A DNA stretch of 64,000 nt, from contig CM053033.1 of NCBI GenBank assembly GCA_028564925.1, positions 82,683,968 to 82,747,967 of the forward strand, written 5' to 3'. Positions 34,112 to 45,275 of this stretch are shown here, piece after piece (position 1 is the first letter of the stretch; each line of letters opens with the position of its first letter). This stretch comes from Lithobates sylvaticus (lineage: Eukaryota > Chordata > Amphibia > Anura > Ranidae). The position numbers and the translations under genes are program-made. Under the pieces are notes generated by a model. It was not told where the DNA came from. It made no database searches and saw only the letters and a list, made by a program, of their open reading frames with translations.

Positions 34112-34175
34112 GAACAAGTTAATGGTGTGGGCAACTACATGGCAAATGAGGTTCAATGTAGAAAAATTTTAAATA

Positions 34176-34708
34176 ATGCATTTGGGTGGCAAAAATATGA
34201 ATGCAATCTATACATTGGGGGGAGAACCTCTGGGGGAATCTAGGATGGAAAAGGACCTGGGGGTCCTTGTAGATGATAGGCTCAGCAATGGCATGCAATA
34301 CCAGGCTGCTGCTAACAAAGCAAACAGAATATTGGCATGCATTAAAAAGGGGATTAATTCCAGATATAAAAACGATAATTCTCCCACTCTACAAGACTCT
34401 GGTCCGGCCGCACCTAGAGTATGCTGTCCAGTTCTGGGCACCAGTCCTCAGGAAGGATGTACTGGAAATGGAGCGAGTACAAAGAAGGGCAACAAAGCTA
34501 ACAAAGGGTCTGGAGGATATTAGTTACGAGGAAAGGTTGCGAGTACTGAACTTATTCTCTCTGGAGAAGAGACGCTTAAGAGGGGATATGATTTCAATTT
34601 ACAAATACCGTACTGGTGACCCCACAATAGGGATAAAACTTTTTTGCGGAAGGGAGTTTAACAAGACTCGTGGCCACTCATTAAAATTAGAAGAAAAGAG
34701 GTTTAACC
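34176..34708 (+). pseudogene. CR1 ORF2 C-terminal fragment
   Basis: Two overlapping frames together cover the CR1 C-terminus. The first has MHLGGKNMNAIY and RMEKDLGVLVDDRLSNGMQ. The second has RPHLEYAVQFWAPVLRKDVL, MERVQRRATKLTKGL and [18 protein letters not shown], then RGDMISIYKYRTG. A frameshift between them lies around 34390. The MITE at 34709 ends the reading. These blocks follow the RT core; the RT catalytic motifs are not in this piece. Confidence 0.8.
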
Positions 34709-35302
34709 TTAAAGCCGTTCTGCACACACTAATTATTTTATTTTTTTTCTTCTCATGTTAAAAATATTATGAGTCTAACAATCAACTCACCAGTTATGTG
34801 TCCGTCCGGAATCCATGTCCATTTTTTCAGAAAATAATGCACTTTTAAAATAAAAAGAACAGCATTGTCATTTTGCTTGTGGGCATTTGAAGCCCACAAG
34901 CAGTCACATCCTTGTTCCCTTTCGTTGGTTCCCACACATGCACACGGGCAACAGCGCCGATCTGTGTAAACACTTCACGTCCTTAAAATCTTGCGAGATT
35001 TTGGGTCGGATGTCCGCAAATCTCGCAAGATTTCCGGTCGATGTCCCCAAATCTCGTGAGATTTCGGGTCGGCTGTCCGCACTGACTCCTGGGATGAATG
35101 ACACCAGATCCCAGGAGACAGTGCAGCACTCAAAGGAAATGACGAGGATCCCCGCACAGACCCCGCAGGGAGAACAGCAAAGATGAAGCCAGCATTCAAG
35201 GTAGGCTTAAAAGGTGCAGAATTGAACCATCTATTCTGTCATCTAACATGCTAGAGAAGAGATAGAAAGTAAGATTATGGGATGGGTGCAGAACCGCTTT
35301 AA
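34709..35302 (+). mobile_element. TTAA MITE inside the CR1 copy
   Basis: The ends are TTAAAGCCGTTCTGCAC and, reverse-complemented, TTAAAGCGGTTCTGCAC, differing at one position. TTAA lies at 34709-34712 and 35299-35302. The interior contains three spaced copies of CGGGTCGG(A/C)TGTCCGCA-like blocks near AAATCTCG(C/T)(A/G)AGATTT. No coding sequence. Its insertion into CR1 shows it is younger than that LINE. Confidence 0.9.
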
Positions 35303-35470
35303 ACTACCTAGAGGGTTCTTTACTGTAAGCGGCAAGGATGTGGAATTCCCTTCCACAGGCGGTGGTCTCATGGGGGGGCATCGATAGTTTCAAGAAACTA
35401 TTAGATAAGCACCTGAATGACAAACAACATACAGGGATATACAAGGTAATACTGACATATAATCACACAC

Positions 35471-36992
35471 ATAGGTTGGTCTTTTTTCTTTTAACTATGC
35501 AAGTCGATTTTATTTTCCTTTCCATGTTTATCCCATTTTTAACTGATGTTTCATATCTTTATTAACTATTTATATTTAAAATCAGTTTTTGCTTAAAATC
35601 TTTAGTCATTAAACAGAATAGACCTAATGATCAGGCAGCAAGTAATGTAATATGCAGTTCACTAAACAGGTCTCAAATGTAGTACTGCCTGGCTGTATCC
35701 AGCTGATGCTTAACTGATGATGCTGTTTTCCTTCAGTTTCAATAACTACAGCCTGATCACTTACTCCTGCCTGCTATCATGGAGTATCTCTGGTCATAGA
35801 GAGGAGAAAGGTAATAGGACTGAAGCATGAATATTTGTGTCCTCCGGCCAACAACTAGGAGATTTGTTACCAGTGGTACATGCTGGGTAGGCATATAAAT
35901 ATTTGGGTTAACTTTGAGTAGATGGTCTTCCTCCCAGGCTTAGGTCTGGAGAGGAGTGCTGTCAGTGCGGATATCCTCCCATGCCATCTGCCTAGAGATC
36001 TGGAGCTGTCCTTGGAATGGACGAAACTCTACTCAGGCTGGAGTACCAGGGGAAAGAATCTCTGCCATAAGATGTACCCTGGATAGCTTTGAACAGCTGG
36101 AGCCAGAGCAATGGTAACTCGCTTATGGAATGGATAGAGCCCTCTGCTCACCAGCCAAAGTACTGCTAAGTTACAGAAATGCTGAACTTGGTTGAACTAA
36201 AGTGGAACTAAACTTTCCTATCATTTACAGCCAAGGAAGCTACCATCTTAGCCTCCATTTGATCTGCAGTCCTCATGGTGCTACACACGGGATCGGTTAC
36301 GACACCAGCCATTTGATAGATTGACAGTTCGGTTGAGAGCACAAGCAACTATGACAGTTATCATCCACTGCATGCCTTGAATGTAGAGAATGACAGGTTT
36401 CCCTGGAGCCACACATCAAGTCAAAGCCTGCTGTGTAATAGTGAATCACAGTCTCAGCCTGGACCTCCACCAGGCCACACCACCAATGTGTTTCACTCTG
36501 CCCACCAGAGCTTACTCATAGTGATGCCTTGAATGTAACTATTATGTTATACAGTTGAATATTGTGATTTGCTTGTGAAGACTGGAGTTTGAGAATTTGT
36601 GCTCTGGGCTTTTAATGCTTTAAACCCTTTCTTCTTTCTGATAAAATGCTGCTAAATAAATTCAGCTTAGTTGACTGACGACCAATGTCTTTTATCCCCC
36701 ACCATTCACCATAGACTCTGGGAGCCCAAGGTTAAATGCTATTCCGCCCTGTCTCTGGGAGTCCTTAATTGGCCTCTGGTGGTCAGGGGGGTGCTACAAA
36801 TGTGTTACAACAGTCTCTGAATAGATTCATAAGGAGTTCTGTAGACACTTTTCAGAAGTGTGTCGGTGTGTGTGACAAATTCATGTTGGAAACATGTACA
36901 TGATTTGACGCATGGATGCATCAGAATCAGCACAAATTACTTCAACATGACCTACAGTTTTCCTAACCCAGATATGGCAGTATTTCTTAAAG
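35471..36992. other. Unassigned, with an LTR-like right end at 36798
   Basis: No gene. Bases up to 36798 end in GGGGGGTGCTACA, matching the right end of the LTR candidate at 7273-7752, and a polyadenylation-like AATAAA lies near 36655. I could not find the matching left end, so I only suggest an LTR-type fossil. Confidence 0.35.
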
Positions 36993-37430
36993 TGGAGGGC
37001 CACCCTGAAAAAGAAAACTTGAGAAAAATGTTAATAAAAATTTAAAATGAAAAAAAAAAAACAGAAATGGCTGTTGCTAGGCAGATCGTCCTAATCTGCC
37101 TCTTCTTGTTCCGCGGAGCTGTTCTGTCTTCTGCTCCTAGCGCCGTCTTCTAGTGAATGGGGCACGGTGTGTTATGGGAACTGTGTGTCCCACAACACAT
37201 CGCGTTCCCCATTCACAAAGCGCCGCGCGACGACTCGCGCATGCGCAGTAGGAAACGGGCAGCGATCGCTGCCCGTTTCCCTTACTGAGGATGGCGGTGC
37301 TGGGACCGGAGCGTCAAGGGACATCTCGGCCTCCACGACCGACATCGCGGGCGCCCTGGGAGGGTAAGTGTACTTAATAAAAGTCAACAGCTACTTTTTT
37401 TTTAGCTACTGACTTTTAAAAAAAAATTTT
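36993..37430 (+). mobile_element. TTAA-type MITE, right end decayed
   Basis: It opens TTAAAGTGGAGGGCCACCC, like the left end at 57986 (TTAAAGCGGAGG). The GC-rich middle has the same arrangement: a TGGCGGTGCTGGGACC-like block, then GTAAGTGTACTTAATAAAAG and an inverted pair AGCTACT/AGTAGCT. The terminal repeat at the right is not recognisable. A dyad GAAACGGGCAGCGATCGC/GCGATCGCTGCCCGTTTC lies near 37250. Confidence 0.55.
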
Positions 37431-38586
37431 TTTTTTGCTGAAACACCAATTTGTTGTAGCCAAAGAGACACATCATAAAAGTGTTGCAATTTAATGAATT
37501 TGTTGCAATTATCAGTAGAAATTATGGAACTGTCGCACACCTTTTATAAATTTGGCACAAAAGCACCATTTAAAGCCATAAAACGCAAAAACTGTTTTGT
37601 AAAGCCTTTATTAAAAAGAGTCCTAGAGAGTCTAACTGAGAATCACTACTTCAGTAAAACAGTACAAAAAAGTTTGTGCTTAGCCTCATAAACAGCATTC
37701 CTCTTATTGAAGTCCGGGATAGTACTGGTAACACAGGCACACAGCTGGAGGGAACCAAGGATGCAGGGCCAGTGGAACTGCAGTACACTTGTTACAATTG
37801 GGGAGGGGCTCCTTACAGTAGCTGGGTCTTCCATAAAAGTTGCATGCCATTAGATTCCAGCCTAGCTGCCTGTACCCTGGTTCTGACAGTGGAGAGCCTC
37901 TCCCCAGGCTACAGACCACTTGTCCAACTACCTCTCCCTCATTAGGTGTGGCCTCTCTGAGTTATTGAGGGTTGAGGGAGGGAAGCAAAGAAATTGATCT
38001 TCCCTGGGCATGTCCAAGAACCCATAGAGCTCTGGTAAAAGTAGTTAAAGAGGCATGTGTCTGTCTATGAGCATAGTAAGAAAATGGTCACTGTGCTACA
38101 GGTGAACCGGCGGGGACACCCGCACTATTAATCCTTCCCAGGAGAGGCATACCCTCATACCCCATTTGGGATTTTTTGGTTCTGGCTCTATAAATAAGCC
38201 CTCCAAAATGAGGAACGCATTGACAAGAAGGCATGGAGAAGCTCATGGATCCAACTCATTGATACCTTTACACAGTGTTTTTGTATACCTTACGGATTAT
38301 ATATACTAGATTTTTAGATCCATGCTTCCATGTCCATTCTTTTTGGTATCTGTTGTAACTTGTCAGTTAGTAGAGTGTCTTTGTCCATTCAATGTCATTT
38401 TAATCATTTTTGTAATAAAGATATTATATTTTATTAATTACCGCCTCATGATATGCCAAAAGTCTGCCTTGTTTTAAAAATGTTTTTTTTTCTAACTTAA
38501 TCAATCCTTTCTATACAATTTTTGGATGTTGGCATAGTGGGGGTCTTCCCTTTCTATGTCACTGTGCTACAGTTGCATATAATCAT
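37431..38586. other. Unassigned, repeat-like
   Basis: No gene recognised. Bases 37690-38220 look like a degraded LTR-type or non-autonomous repeat (CTATAAATAAGCCCTCC near 38190), without paired ends. Confidence 0.3.
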
Positions 38587-38957
38587 TTAAAGTGTATGTT
38601 CAATCAAAACTTCTATCTTTAGTTTTAGATATAGTGATCATACTTACAGTACCCCTGTATGGTGTTAACTGATAGCCACTGCACCCTATCCTACTGACAA
38701 CACCTTTACTATGCAACATACACAGAAATAAAAAGTATGTTTTTAGTAGAGATAGGAAATGCTAGGACCACAGTCATCCTTTTACTGCTTTATGTGTCCC
38801 AGTTGTGTCCCACTTTTTTTTTTTATGAAACTGTTGTCACCTTGAGGAAAATATCAATAACAGAGCTCTATATATCAATAAAAACCTGGCAGGGGTTCTG
38901 ATCCTTCCTCACTCTATCCAAAATTAAAAAAAAAAATGGGCTGGACATACACTTTAA
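38587..38957 (+). mobile_element. TTAA MITE with GTGTATGTTC ends
   Basis: The ends are TTAAAGTGTATGTTCAATC and, reverse-complemented, TTAAAGTGTATGTCCAGCC, with TTAA at 38587-38590 and 38954-38957. 371 bp and no coding sequence. Confidence 0.8.
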
Positions 38958-40462
38958 TACAGGGTTGGGCTATGACAGATCACAAATGTAGGAGTGATGA
39001 TGTGATGAAAACACATCTCTTTCAGAAAGGGGAGTTTCTGTTAATTGATCTTCCTATGTATGCCTGTGTCAGATCTAATTACTGTTTATCTCTCACCTGC
39101 AGAACACTAGACTGGGACCAAGGGATTGTGGGATATGCAGTTTATTTACAGGAAGTGTCAGTTCTTAGACTACAGACAGAGGTGATGCATTAAGCTGTGC
39201 AGTGTTACGCCGCATGTTTTAAACAAACAGAAATGTCTGGCATTGGAATGTGATGATTTACTTTATTATAGGCTGTGCAGACAGGGCAACAAATAACACA
39301 ATGAAACTTCAAGCTCAATGCACATCTTATGCAGGTAAAAAAACACAAGATGCAGGTAGGAAGGATTATAATTTAAATGTTTCCCTCTTTAGCTGTCAGT
39401 ACCTGGAACAGGTCACACTGACAGCACTGTGCAATATAGTCCCATTCGTTTTCAGAACCTCTCCCTTGCAGCATGATTTCTGCCTTGCAAGGGACTGTGG
39501 AATTGTAATGCAAAGGTAGATTTAAGGCAGTTGTACTAACAATATGTTAAACTATAGTTTTTTCCAATTAACACATATGTGGACTTATTTTTGTTTGCCC
39601 CGAATTCCCCTTTCAGCATCATGCTTCCTATACAGTATATTATTGGATTATTTTTCTGAACTTAACTGTGCCCTTTATGGATCTTCCCGTGGGAAAGTAA
39701 GGATACGATTCCTGGCATGAATGTGGCATTAGGTGGTCCCCATACAAATGTTTACAATATTCTTCCTGCTCTCACTGCTTCCGAGACGCAAACCTTCTCT
39801 GTTGCTGGGAAGTTTTACAAAAACCTGGAAGTCATCCCTCTGCAGCCGTTATGAAATATATAAACTTGTATTTAGCTGCTAGAAGACAGATGTTATAACA
39901 GGGGCACAACAGAACACGAAAGAGAATCTGCACAGATCTTTTGTCTCTGAAAACTTGTGAAGAAGAATGAGGGGTGTAGACGTTGGCTCTTACACATACC
40001 AGGGACTGTGGCCATGGAAGAAATCCAGGTATAGATACTATGTTTTAAAGTCCTAATACTTTGAGTGATGAATGGGTTTTAAGTCTAGTCTTAAAGATGG
40101 ATATTTATGTAGGAGGAGATTGCAATAATGAAGGGAGCAAATAGGGATAAAAATCATAATTAATAAAATAGCAGCATGTACTTCAGTCTCATCATTTGAG
40201 AGGTTGCTGTTTGCTATTCTTACTTATTATTAACAATAAAGTTGTTTGCTGTTCCGGTCTTGCCTACAAATGTCCACAATTTTTAATAATTTTGCTTGAG
40301 GTTGAACAAAAAAAAAGTGATCAGACAGGCTGAAATTTGTGATCAATTCATTTGTAATATTTATGGTATACTGAACAAATCATTTATGGTTTTTCGATCT
40401 TTTGCAAAAAAAAAAATACAACTTTTTTAAAAATGATCATGACTTGATACATTCAAAAACTG
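38958..40462. other. Unassigned stretch
   Basis: No gene or paired termini seen. Bases 39780-39920 are non-repetitive and may be unique host DNA. No exon-like coding segment could be supported. Confidence 0.4.
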
Positions 40463-40464
40463 TA

Positions 40465-40752
40465 ATGCCGCATACACACGGTCGGAATTTCCGATGGAAA
40501 CAGTCCGATGGGAGCTTTTCATCGGATTTTCCGATCGTGTGTATGCAATTCCAACACGCAAAATTCCGATGCATGTTCGGAAACAATTTGACGCATGCTC
40601 TGAAGCATTTAACTTCCCTTTTATAGTGCCGTTGAACGCGTTGTATGCCGCGGTGTTATTGACCGTTGGAATTTGGTGTGACCGTGTGTAGGCAAGACAG
40701 TTTGAGCGAAATTCTGTTGAAATTCTGACGGAAAAACCATCAGAGTGTGCAT
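40465..40752. mobile_element. Palindromic MITE, copy 4, internally deleted
   Basis: The left end is ATGCCGCATACACACGGTCG. Compared with copies 1 to 3 (about 430 bp) it lacks the second hairpin module: GGATTTTCCGATCGTGTGTA follows directly on the first. The right terminus is shortened to TGTGCATTA. It is the most decayed copy. Confidence 0.8.
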
Positions 40753-40802
40753 TAGAGTGCATTAGATTAAAAAAAAAATAGATGTATGCATGTGTAGTTT
40801 TA

Positions 40803-41030
40803 CTTAAAGCGTTTGTTAACCCCAAAAAAAAAAAAAGGATCCTGCTTGTTTAAAGCATGTTATATATTTGCGCAGGGTCATTTGGCTCCTTCTATCACTT
40901 AAAAAACCTAGCTGATCCTGACAGTTTCTACCCTCCCCATGTAAACTGACCACAGTGTATCATGGCTGCTGACCCTGACACCATGGGCAGTTTACGTGCC
41001 TCCGTCTTCCGCAGCCCCACTGTCTGTTCC
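40803..41030 (+). mobile_element. Left part of a TTAA-type MITE
   Basis: It begins near TTAAAGCGTTTGTTAACCCC, an end typical of this family, and runs into CCTGACACCATGGGCAG-like sequence. The right end is absent; the hammerhead-like palindrome at 41031 follows. Confidence 0.45.
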
Positions 41031-41100
41031 CAACGCGTTTCAGCCGTTAGGCTTTAGGCCTGTAGCTATGACTAAGGCCTAACGACTGAAACGAATTGGA
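41031..41100. other. Foldback pair of degenerate hammerhead-like motifs
   Basis: Plus strand GGCCTAACGACTGAAACG and minus strand GCCTAACGGCTGAAACGCG face each other across about 15 bp, forming a hairpin. Each resembles the second half of a hammerhead core (stem II, then GAAAC), and CTATGACTAA upstream is a poor match to CTGATGA. Probably inactive. Confidence 0.4.
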
Positions 41101-41689
41101 GTTTTTGGCTATTTTCACCTGCATTTTAAAAATATAAATGCATTTTTAAGCCGATACAGTGGCACTTGCCTTTTCCCCATTGCTGGTTGCTTATGGAGGC
41201 TACGGAGACCTTTCCAGGCCGAGTCCCCTGTATTTGAAGTGGATGACTTCTATCAGGAAGTAGCAGTTCGGCCACACCTGTTGCAGAGAAAAGTAGGTAC
41301 CGTATGTCAATGCATAAAGTGGCATTTAAAAACTCTTTTTTATTACAGAAAAAAATTGAATTATAGTAATATACAATTTTAAAGGGAACGTACACAAACA
41401 GATAGCTTTCGTCAAGCAAATTTTGCCTAAGAAGTACTGCTGGCAAGATAAGACGTGAATTTTGCTGAAATGTAAAGCATTTGTGAACAGACTTCAAAAG
41501 ACTATTTTAATACAGTATAGGAAATGGAGTTACATATCACAATACACCTTTATTTCTCTTTAAAAAAAGTTTACTTTTTTTAAATTTTGTATTTGGCTGT
41601 CACATGATGTCACAGCCTCCTCAGTTACTTTTAGTAAGAGGCAAGCTTAATTATACACACATACATTTTAGAACTAGGCAATGAGAGTT
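41101..41689. other. Unassigned stretch
   Basis: No gene recognised; AT-rich and without paired termini. Confidence 0.4.
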
Positions 41690-44600
41690 CAAAGATACCA
41701 CATCCCAATAAGTAAATAGTTTCATTTGACAGAAAGCAGGCAAGACTTTTAAAGGTAGTAAAATAATATCCAATAGGTTTATTAAAAGATAAATGTTTAT
41801 TAAACAAAGTTTCTTTTAAAATGACAATAAATGTTCAAGAAAATCGCATATCATTTCAAATATCATGTACAACCACTTCTTACTCTACATGTTTCCCTCA
41901 TAAGAGCTTCCTCGGGAGCTTTTGAAAGTGTTGCATGAAGTTTAAATACTACAAAAGAAACAACAATCATAAATAATTGTATTTAGAAATTGCCATGAGA
42001 AAATATCGCATAATCACATAACATGTCATAAATCATAAATATATACATTTAACACAATGTGATGATGAACTGAGGATGCATGCCTATCAGGTGGTTTTTA
42101 TTCATAAAATATAGATTTCTAGTTCCTAGATTGGAGCCTGGATTAAAAGGAAGACCCAAGTGCAGCCATAGAGAGAGGGTGAATATTCTGAAAGGTTATA
42201 TTCATATGCAAGTTTTCAACCTGACTTGGTCCTGATTACTCGGACCAAAGTTGAACAAAAAATAGTATTAAATTTGTAAAAGGCGAAGCAAGGTTTCCCT
42301 CAAACCTAGTTGATGGTCTAGAACCAATACGACCTTCTCTCCCCAGAAATATGGGGATAGAATATATTGCTAGGATACCCGACACAAAAAACACAGGAGA
42401 TAGTATTCGCTGCACCTTGGCGGAGCCCAAAGATAGGCCTGCAGCACCCCTTCTGCCAAGTCTGTCTATCTGAGGAATCAGCCAGACAGAGTCCTGCAAC
42501 AAAAAAGAAAAAACATTTCCTATTACCGGTAATAAAGGTTTCTATTGTATATAATTAGAAATAAATGGATTATTCCCCTCTTAAATGGGGGCCAATATCC
42601 AAGGGCCAGTTTAAAGGGAGCGATCGCAACCACAGAGGAGTAGATGACATTCTTTGACCATCTGTGGCTAGACAAAAAGTGCCCCCCCCATCCTGCATAA
42701 GCAGGCAGCTGGAAACCAAGGAAGCCAGAGCCTCCACAATAAGCGCAATCCATAGACATAAAGAGAAACAAATATACTTACACATGTCAAAAAAAGAGAG
42801 AGTCCCAAAGAGGCTTGCTAGGAGAAGGGGGAGAAAAGAGAGACACGACCAAGCAGTCTCTCGCATGCACAAGTTCCCTGTCAGTGTATGGCGGCAAACC
42901 ACCACCATTTGTGCTCACTCCGTTCCGTTCCAGATCAACGAAGGGGATGGGCGAACAAAGGCTCCACTCTCCCCTCAGCATGACAGGCAAGAACAGGGAT
43001 CTCCAAGTATGACAAGGAGAACAGACCACTGGCTCCCAGTGATAACGCTGTCACAAGGAGGATGGACAGGCTTCCAATCAGCGCCTAGGGGCCTGAGCAG
43101 AAGAAATGGTGATTGGTTAAACACCAATTGCTCCAATAATCAATCAATCATTGTAATATTATATTAATTTGTCGGCATCCAGAACTGCGGCATGCATAAC
43201 CAGCTCCACATGTACATAGAAGCAAAGACACAGATAAACAGCACAGTGTTTTCCAAATAAAAACTACACATAAACAGATAGTCCATATTGATTTAGATAT
43301 TGATTTAAATTTAATTGAAAAAAAAGCTTTATATTACGCCAGATGAAAGATGGGCAAAACATAGGAAGAAGAAGAACAATGTTTTCCTCCACAAATTCAG
43401 TTTGTTTGCCTGGATACGCTGAAACCAGGGAATAGGACAAGGGCGAAGAAGCCTTGTTGACACTTTATTCATAAAAATGGCTTGAAACTGAATGCATTGT
43501 TCGGTCCAGGCAGTTTGAGAGCTGCTAGATTATGAATCCATCGAGCCTCTCGCTGTAGTAACAACTTATCGTTGTAAAAAAAAAAGCATTTTGGACAGAC
43601 TGAATGCACGGGAAAGGCCCATGTGGCGGCTAATGGGAGTTTCCATTTTGGATCTGGAGACTAATCTGACGTGGTCACGAATGCAATGAAAGAATGGTCT
43701 TTTTGTTTTACCCACGTAGTATGCACCACAGTCACACATCATAATATAGACCACCCCCAACGATTGACGATTGGCGAGGAATCGTGGTCTGAAGATACGT
43801 CAATCAGGCAATGCAATCTCATGGGCCCCATAAATGAACCTACAGAAATTGCATTTACCGCAGGGGAAGGTTCCCGTGCGTACATTTAGGCTTACCTTTC
43901 TAGGTTGATGGTGACTGTGAACCAGATTGTCTCTTAGAGACTTAGATCTTCTGAAGGTTATTTCTGGGTAAGTTTTTAAATATTTTGATACAGTTGGATC
44001 AGCAAGCAGTAGGTACCAATACTTTTGCATTAAACTAATTTGTTTTTGTTGCCCCAAGTAGCGGGTGATTAAGCTCATCTCACTCTGGGGTTTGGTAATT
44101 TTTTTGCCCATGAATGAGTTGTTCCTACCTTGATTTTTTGCTTGATTATAGGTCCTTTTGAGGCATTTATTGCTGAAGCCCCTTTCTAACAAGCGAGATT
44201 GTAGAGCCTTGGCCTCTTTTTTTAAATCTGCCTCTCTGCTACAATTTCGTTTTAACCGGGATAAGAACTATCTGCACGTAAAATGGAATTCCCTGCTGAA
44301 GGTTTTCGGAATAATGTGGAGCCCAGACTGCCATCAGAATTGATAAACAGCTGGACATCCAGAAATCTCAGCATTTGTTCGTGGTAATTGATGGTAAACT
44401 TTAAAATTAAAGTTGTTAACTTGTAGACTTTCAAAATATGTAACTCATTTTGGGTACCTGTCCATATCAGAAAAATGTTGTCAATAAAACTACGTCATAT
44501 AAGCACCTTTGCAAAAGACTCCTGCATGTCCTCCCTATAAAAAAGGTCACGCTCCCACCCCTCAGGTACAGGTTGCCATACGATGGGGCACATTTTGTCC

Positions 44601-44761
44601 CCATCGCTACCCTCTGCACCTGAAGGTAGTGGGAGTGACCAAAGAGGAATACATTATAAGATAATATAAACCTCAACAAATCAAGAATAAATTGGTTATA
44701 GGGTCCTGTCGTTTGATCTCGCTCCCGAATGAAGTCCCCCTCTTATGAGCGAAACATGTAG
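41690..44761 (-). mobile_element. Penelope-like element, 5'-truncated
   Basis: Minus-strand element. The 3' arm (about 41690-41940) is repeated in inverted orientation at 44735-44761 and 47561-47705, a structure Penelope-like elements are known for. The coding remnant is at about 43470-44740, followed by a 1.5-kb 3' region (41950-43470) in which I recognise no gene. A decayed hammerhead-like motif with GGAAACATGTAGAG occurs in the 3' arm, and CGAAACATGTAGAG in the inverted arm. The inverted arm is broken by other insertions. Confidence 0.75.
43470..44740 (-). pseudogene. Penelope-type reverse transcriptase with GIY-YIG endonuclease
   Basis: Reading down the minus strand, blocks typical of Penelope-like proteins appear in order. 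RVAMGTKCAPSYGNLYL (about 44580-44630) is an RT block. FLDVQLFINSDGSLGSTLF and RKPSAGNSIL follow (about 44290-44370). SKYLKTYPEITFRRSKSLRD and CGKCNFCRFI come next (about 43840-43990). GVVYIMMCDCGAYYVGKT (near 43740) is a GIY-YIG endonuclease core, with a C-terminal REARWIHNLAALK near 43530. The N-terminal RT part is missing, and the frame is broken several times. The enzyme would nick DNA and prime reverse transcription; this copy is inactive. Confidence 0.85.
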
Positions 44762-44929
44762 AGCAGGGGCATTGCTAGGTCTACAAAAGATCTGGGGCGA
44801 GAGCCCATAGCAGCGTAGTAAAGAAAGTCATACGCTTGGGCGGGCAAACACATGTATATACAGTAATATACGTGTGTGTATATATCCCCAGAGAGCCCCC
44901 CCACTTACATCAGGGTCCCCAGAGAAGGT
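44762..44929. other. Short unassigned insert next to the LTR element
   Basis: Sequence between the Penelope arm and the left LTR (GGGGCATTGCTAGGTCTAC onward) belongs to neither. It looks like a fragment of another repeat. It also contains a short TA/TG-rich run. Confidence 0.4.
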
Positions 44930-45275
44930 TGTTGTGCTAATTAACCCTGTGTTGATGTTTATGGTAATATAGTAATGTGTATTGAATAGTCAGTGAGCTA
45001 AGAGACGTACCCTGAATAGTTTTGTCTCTCAGTTAAACTAGTCTGGGTCAATGATTAGATAATTAGCACATGCTAATTAGGTTAGGTTTTAGTCATCCGG
45101 CTGTATATATTTGTGTGACATCTCAAATAAAAGTTATTCCTGATGTACTCCAAGACTGGTGTTGTCTGGTTCTTGGGGGTTCCTATAGCCAGATCCATTG
45201 GACTCATGTTCCAGGACTTAGGAAGCAGTACATAGACGGAAACACTCAAGTGGAGTGTAGGGACGTTCCGTCACA
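44930..45275 (+). repeat. Left LTR
   Basis: TG...CA termini; contains AATAAA in the segment CTCAAATAAAAGTTATTCC, a likely polyadenylation signal. Confidence 0.8.

Larger units (their letters stand above)
34112..35470 (+). mobile_element. CR1-type LINE 3' part, split by a TTAA MITE
   Basis: It runs from GTGGGCAACTACATGGCAAA through the C-terminal ORF2 region, is interrupted at 34709 by a MITE, and resumes at 35303 with ACTACCTAGAGGGTTCTTTA to about 35470. It is less decayed than the copy at 22425. The 5' end is truncated and the 3' tandem tail is not clear. Confidence 0.75.

Noticed and set aside
42570-43167. Overlapping frames up to 167 codons on both strands
   Set aside because: They lie in the presumed 3' region of the Penelope-like element and resemble no protein; likely chance frames.
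44733-44761. A further hammerhead-like site (ATGAAG...GCGAAACATGTAG)
   Set aside because: CTGATGA is replaced by CGAATGA and stem II is poor; noted only as part of the Penelope arm.
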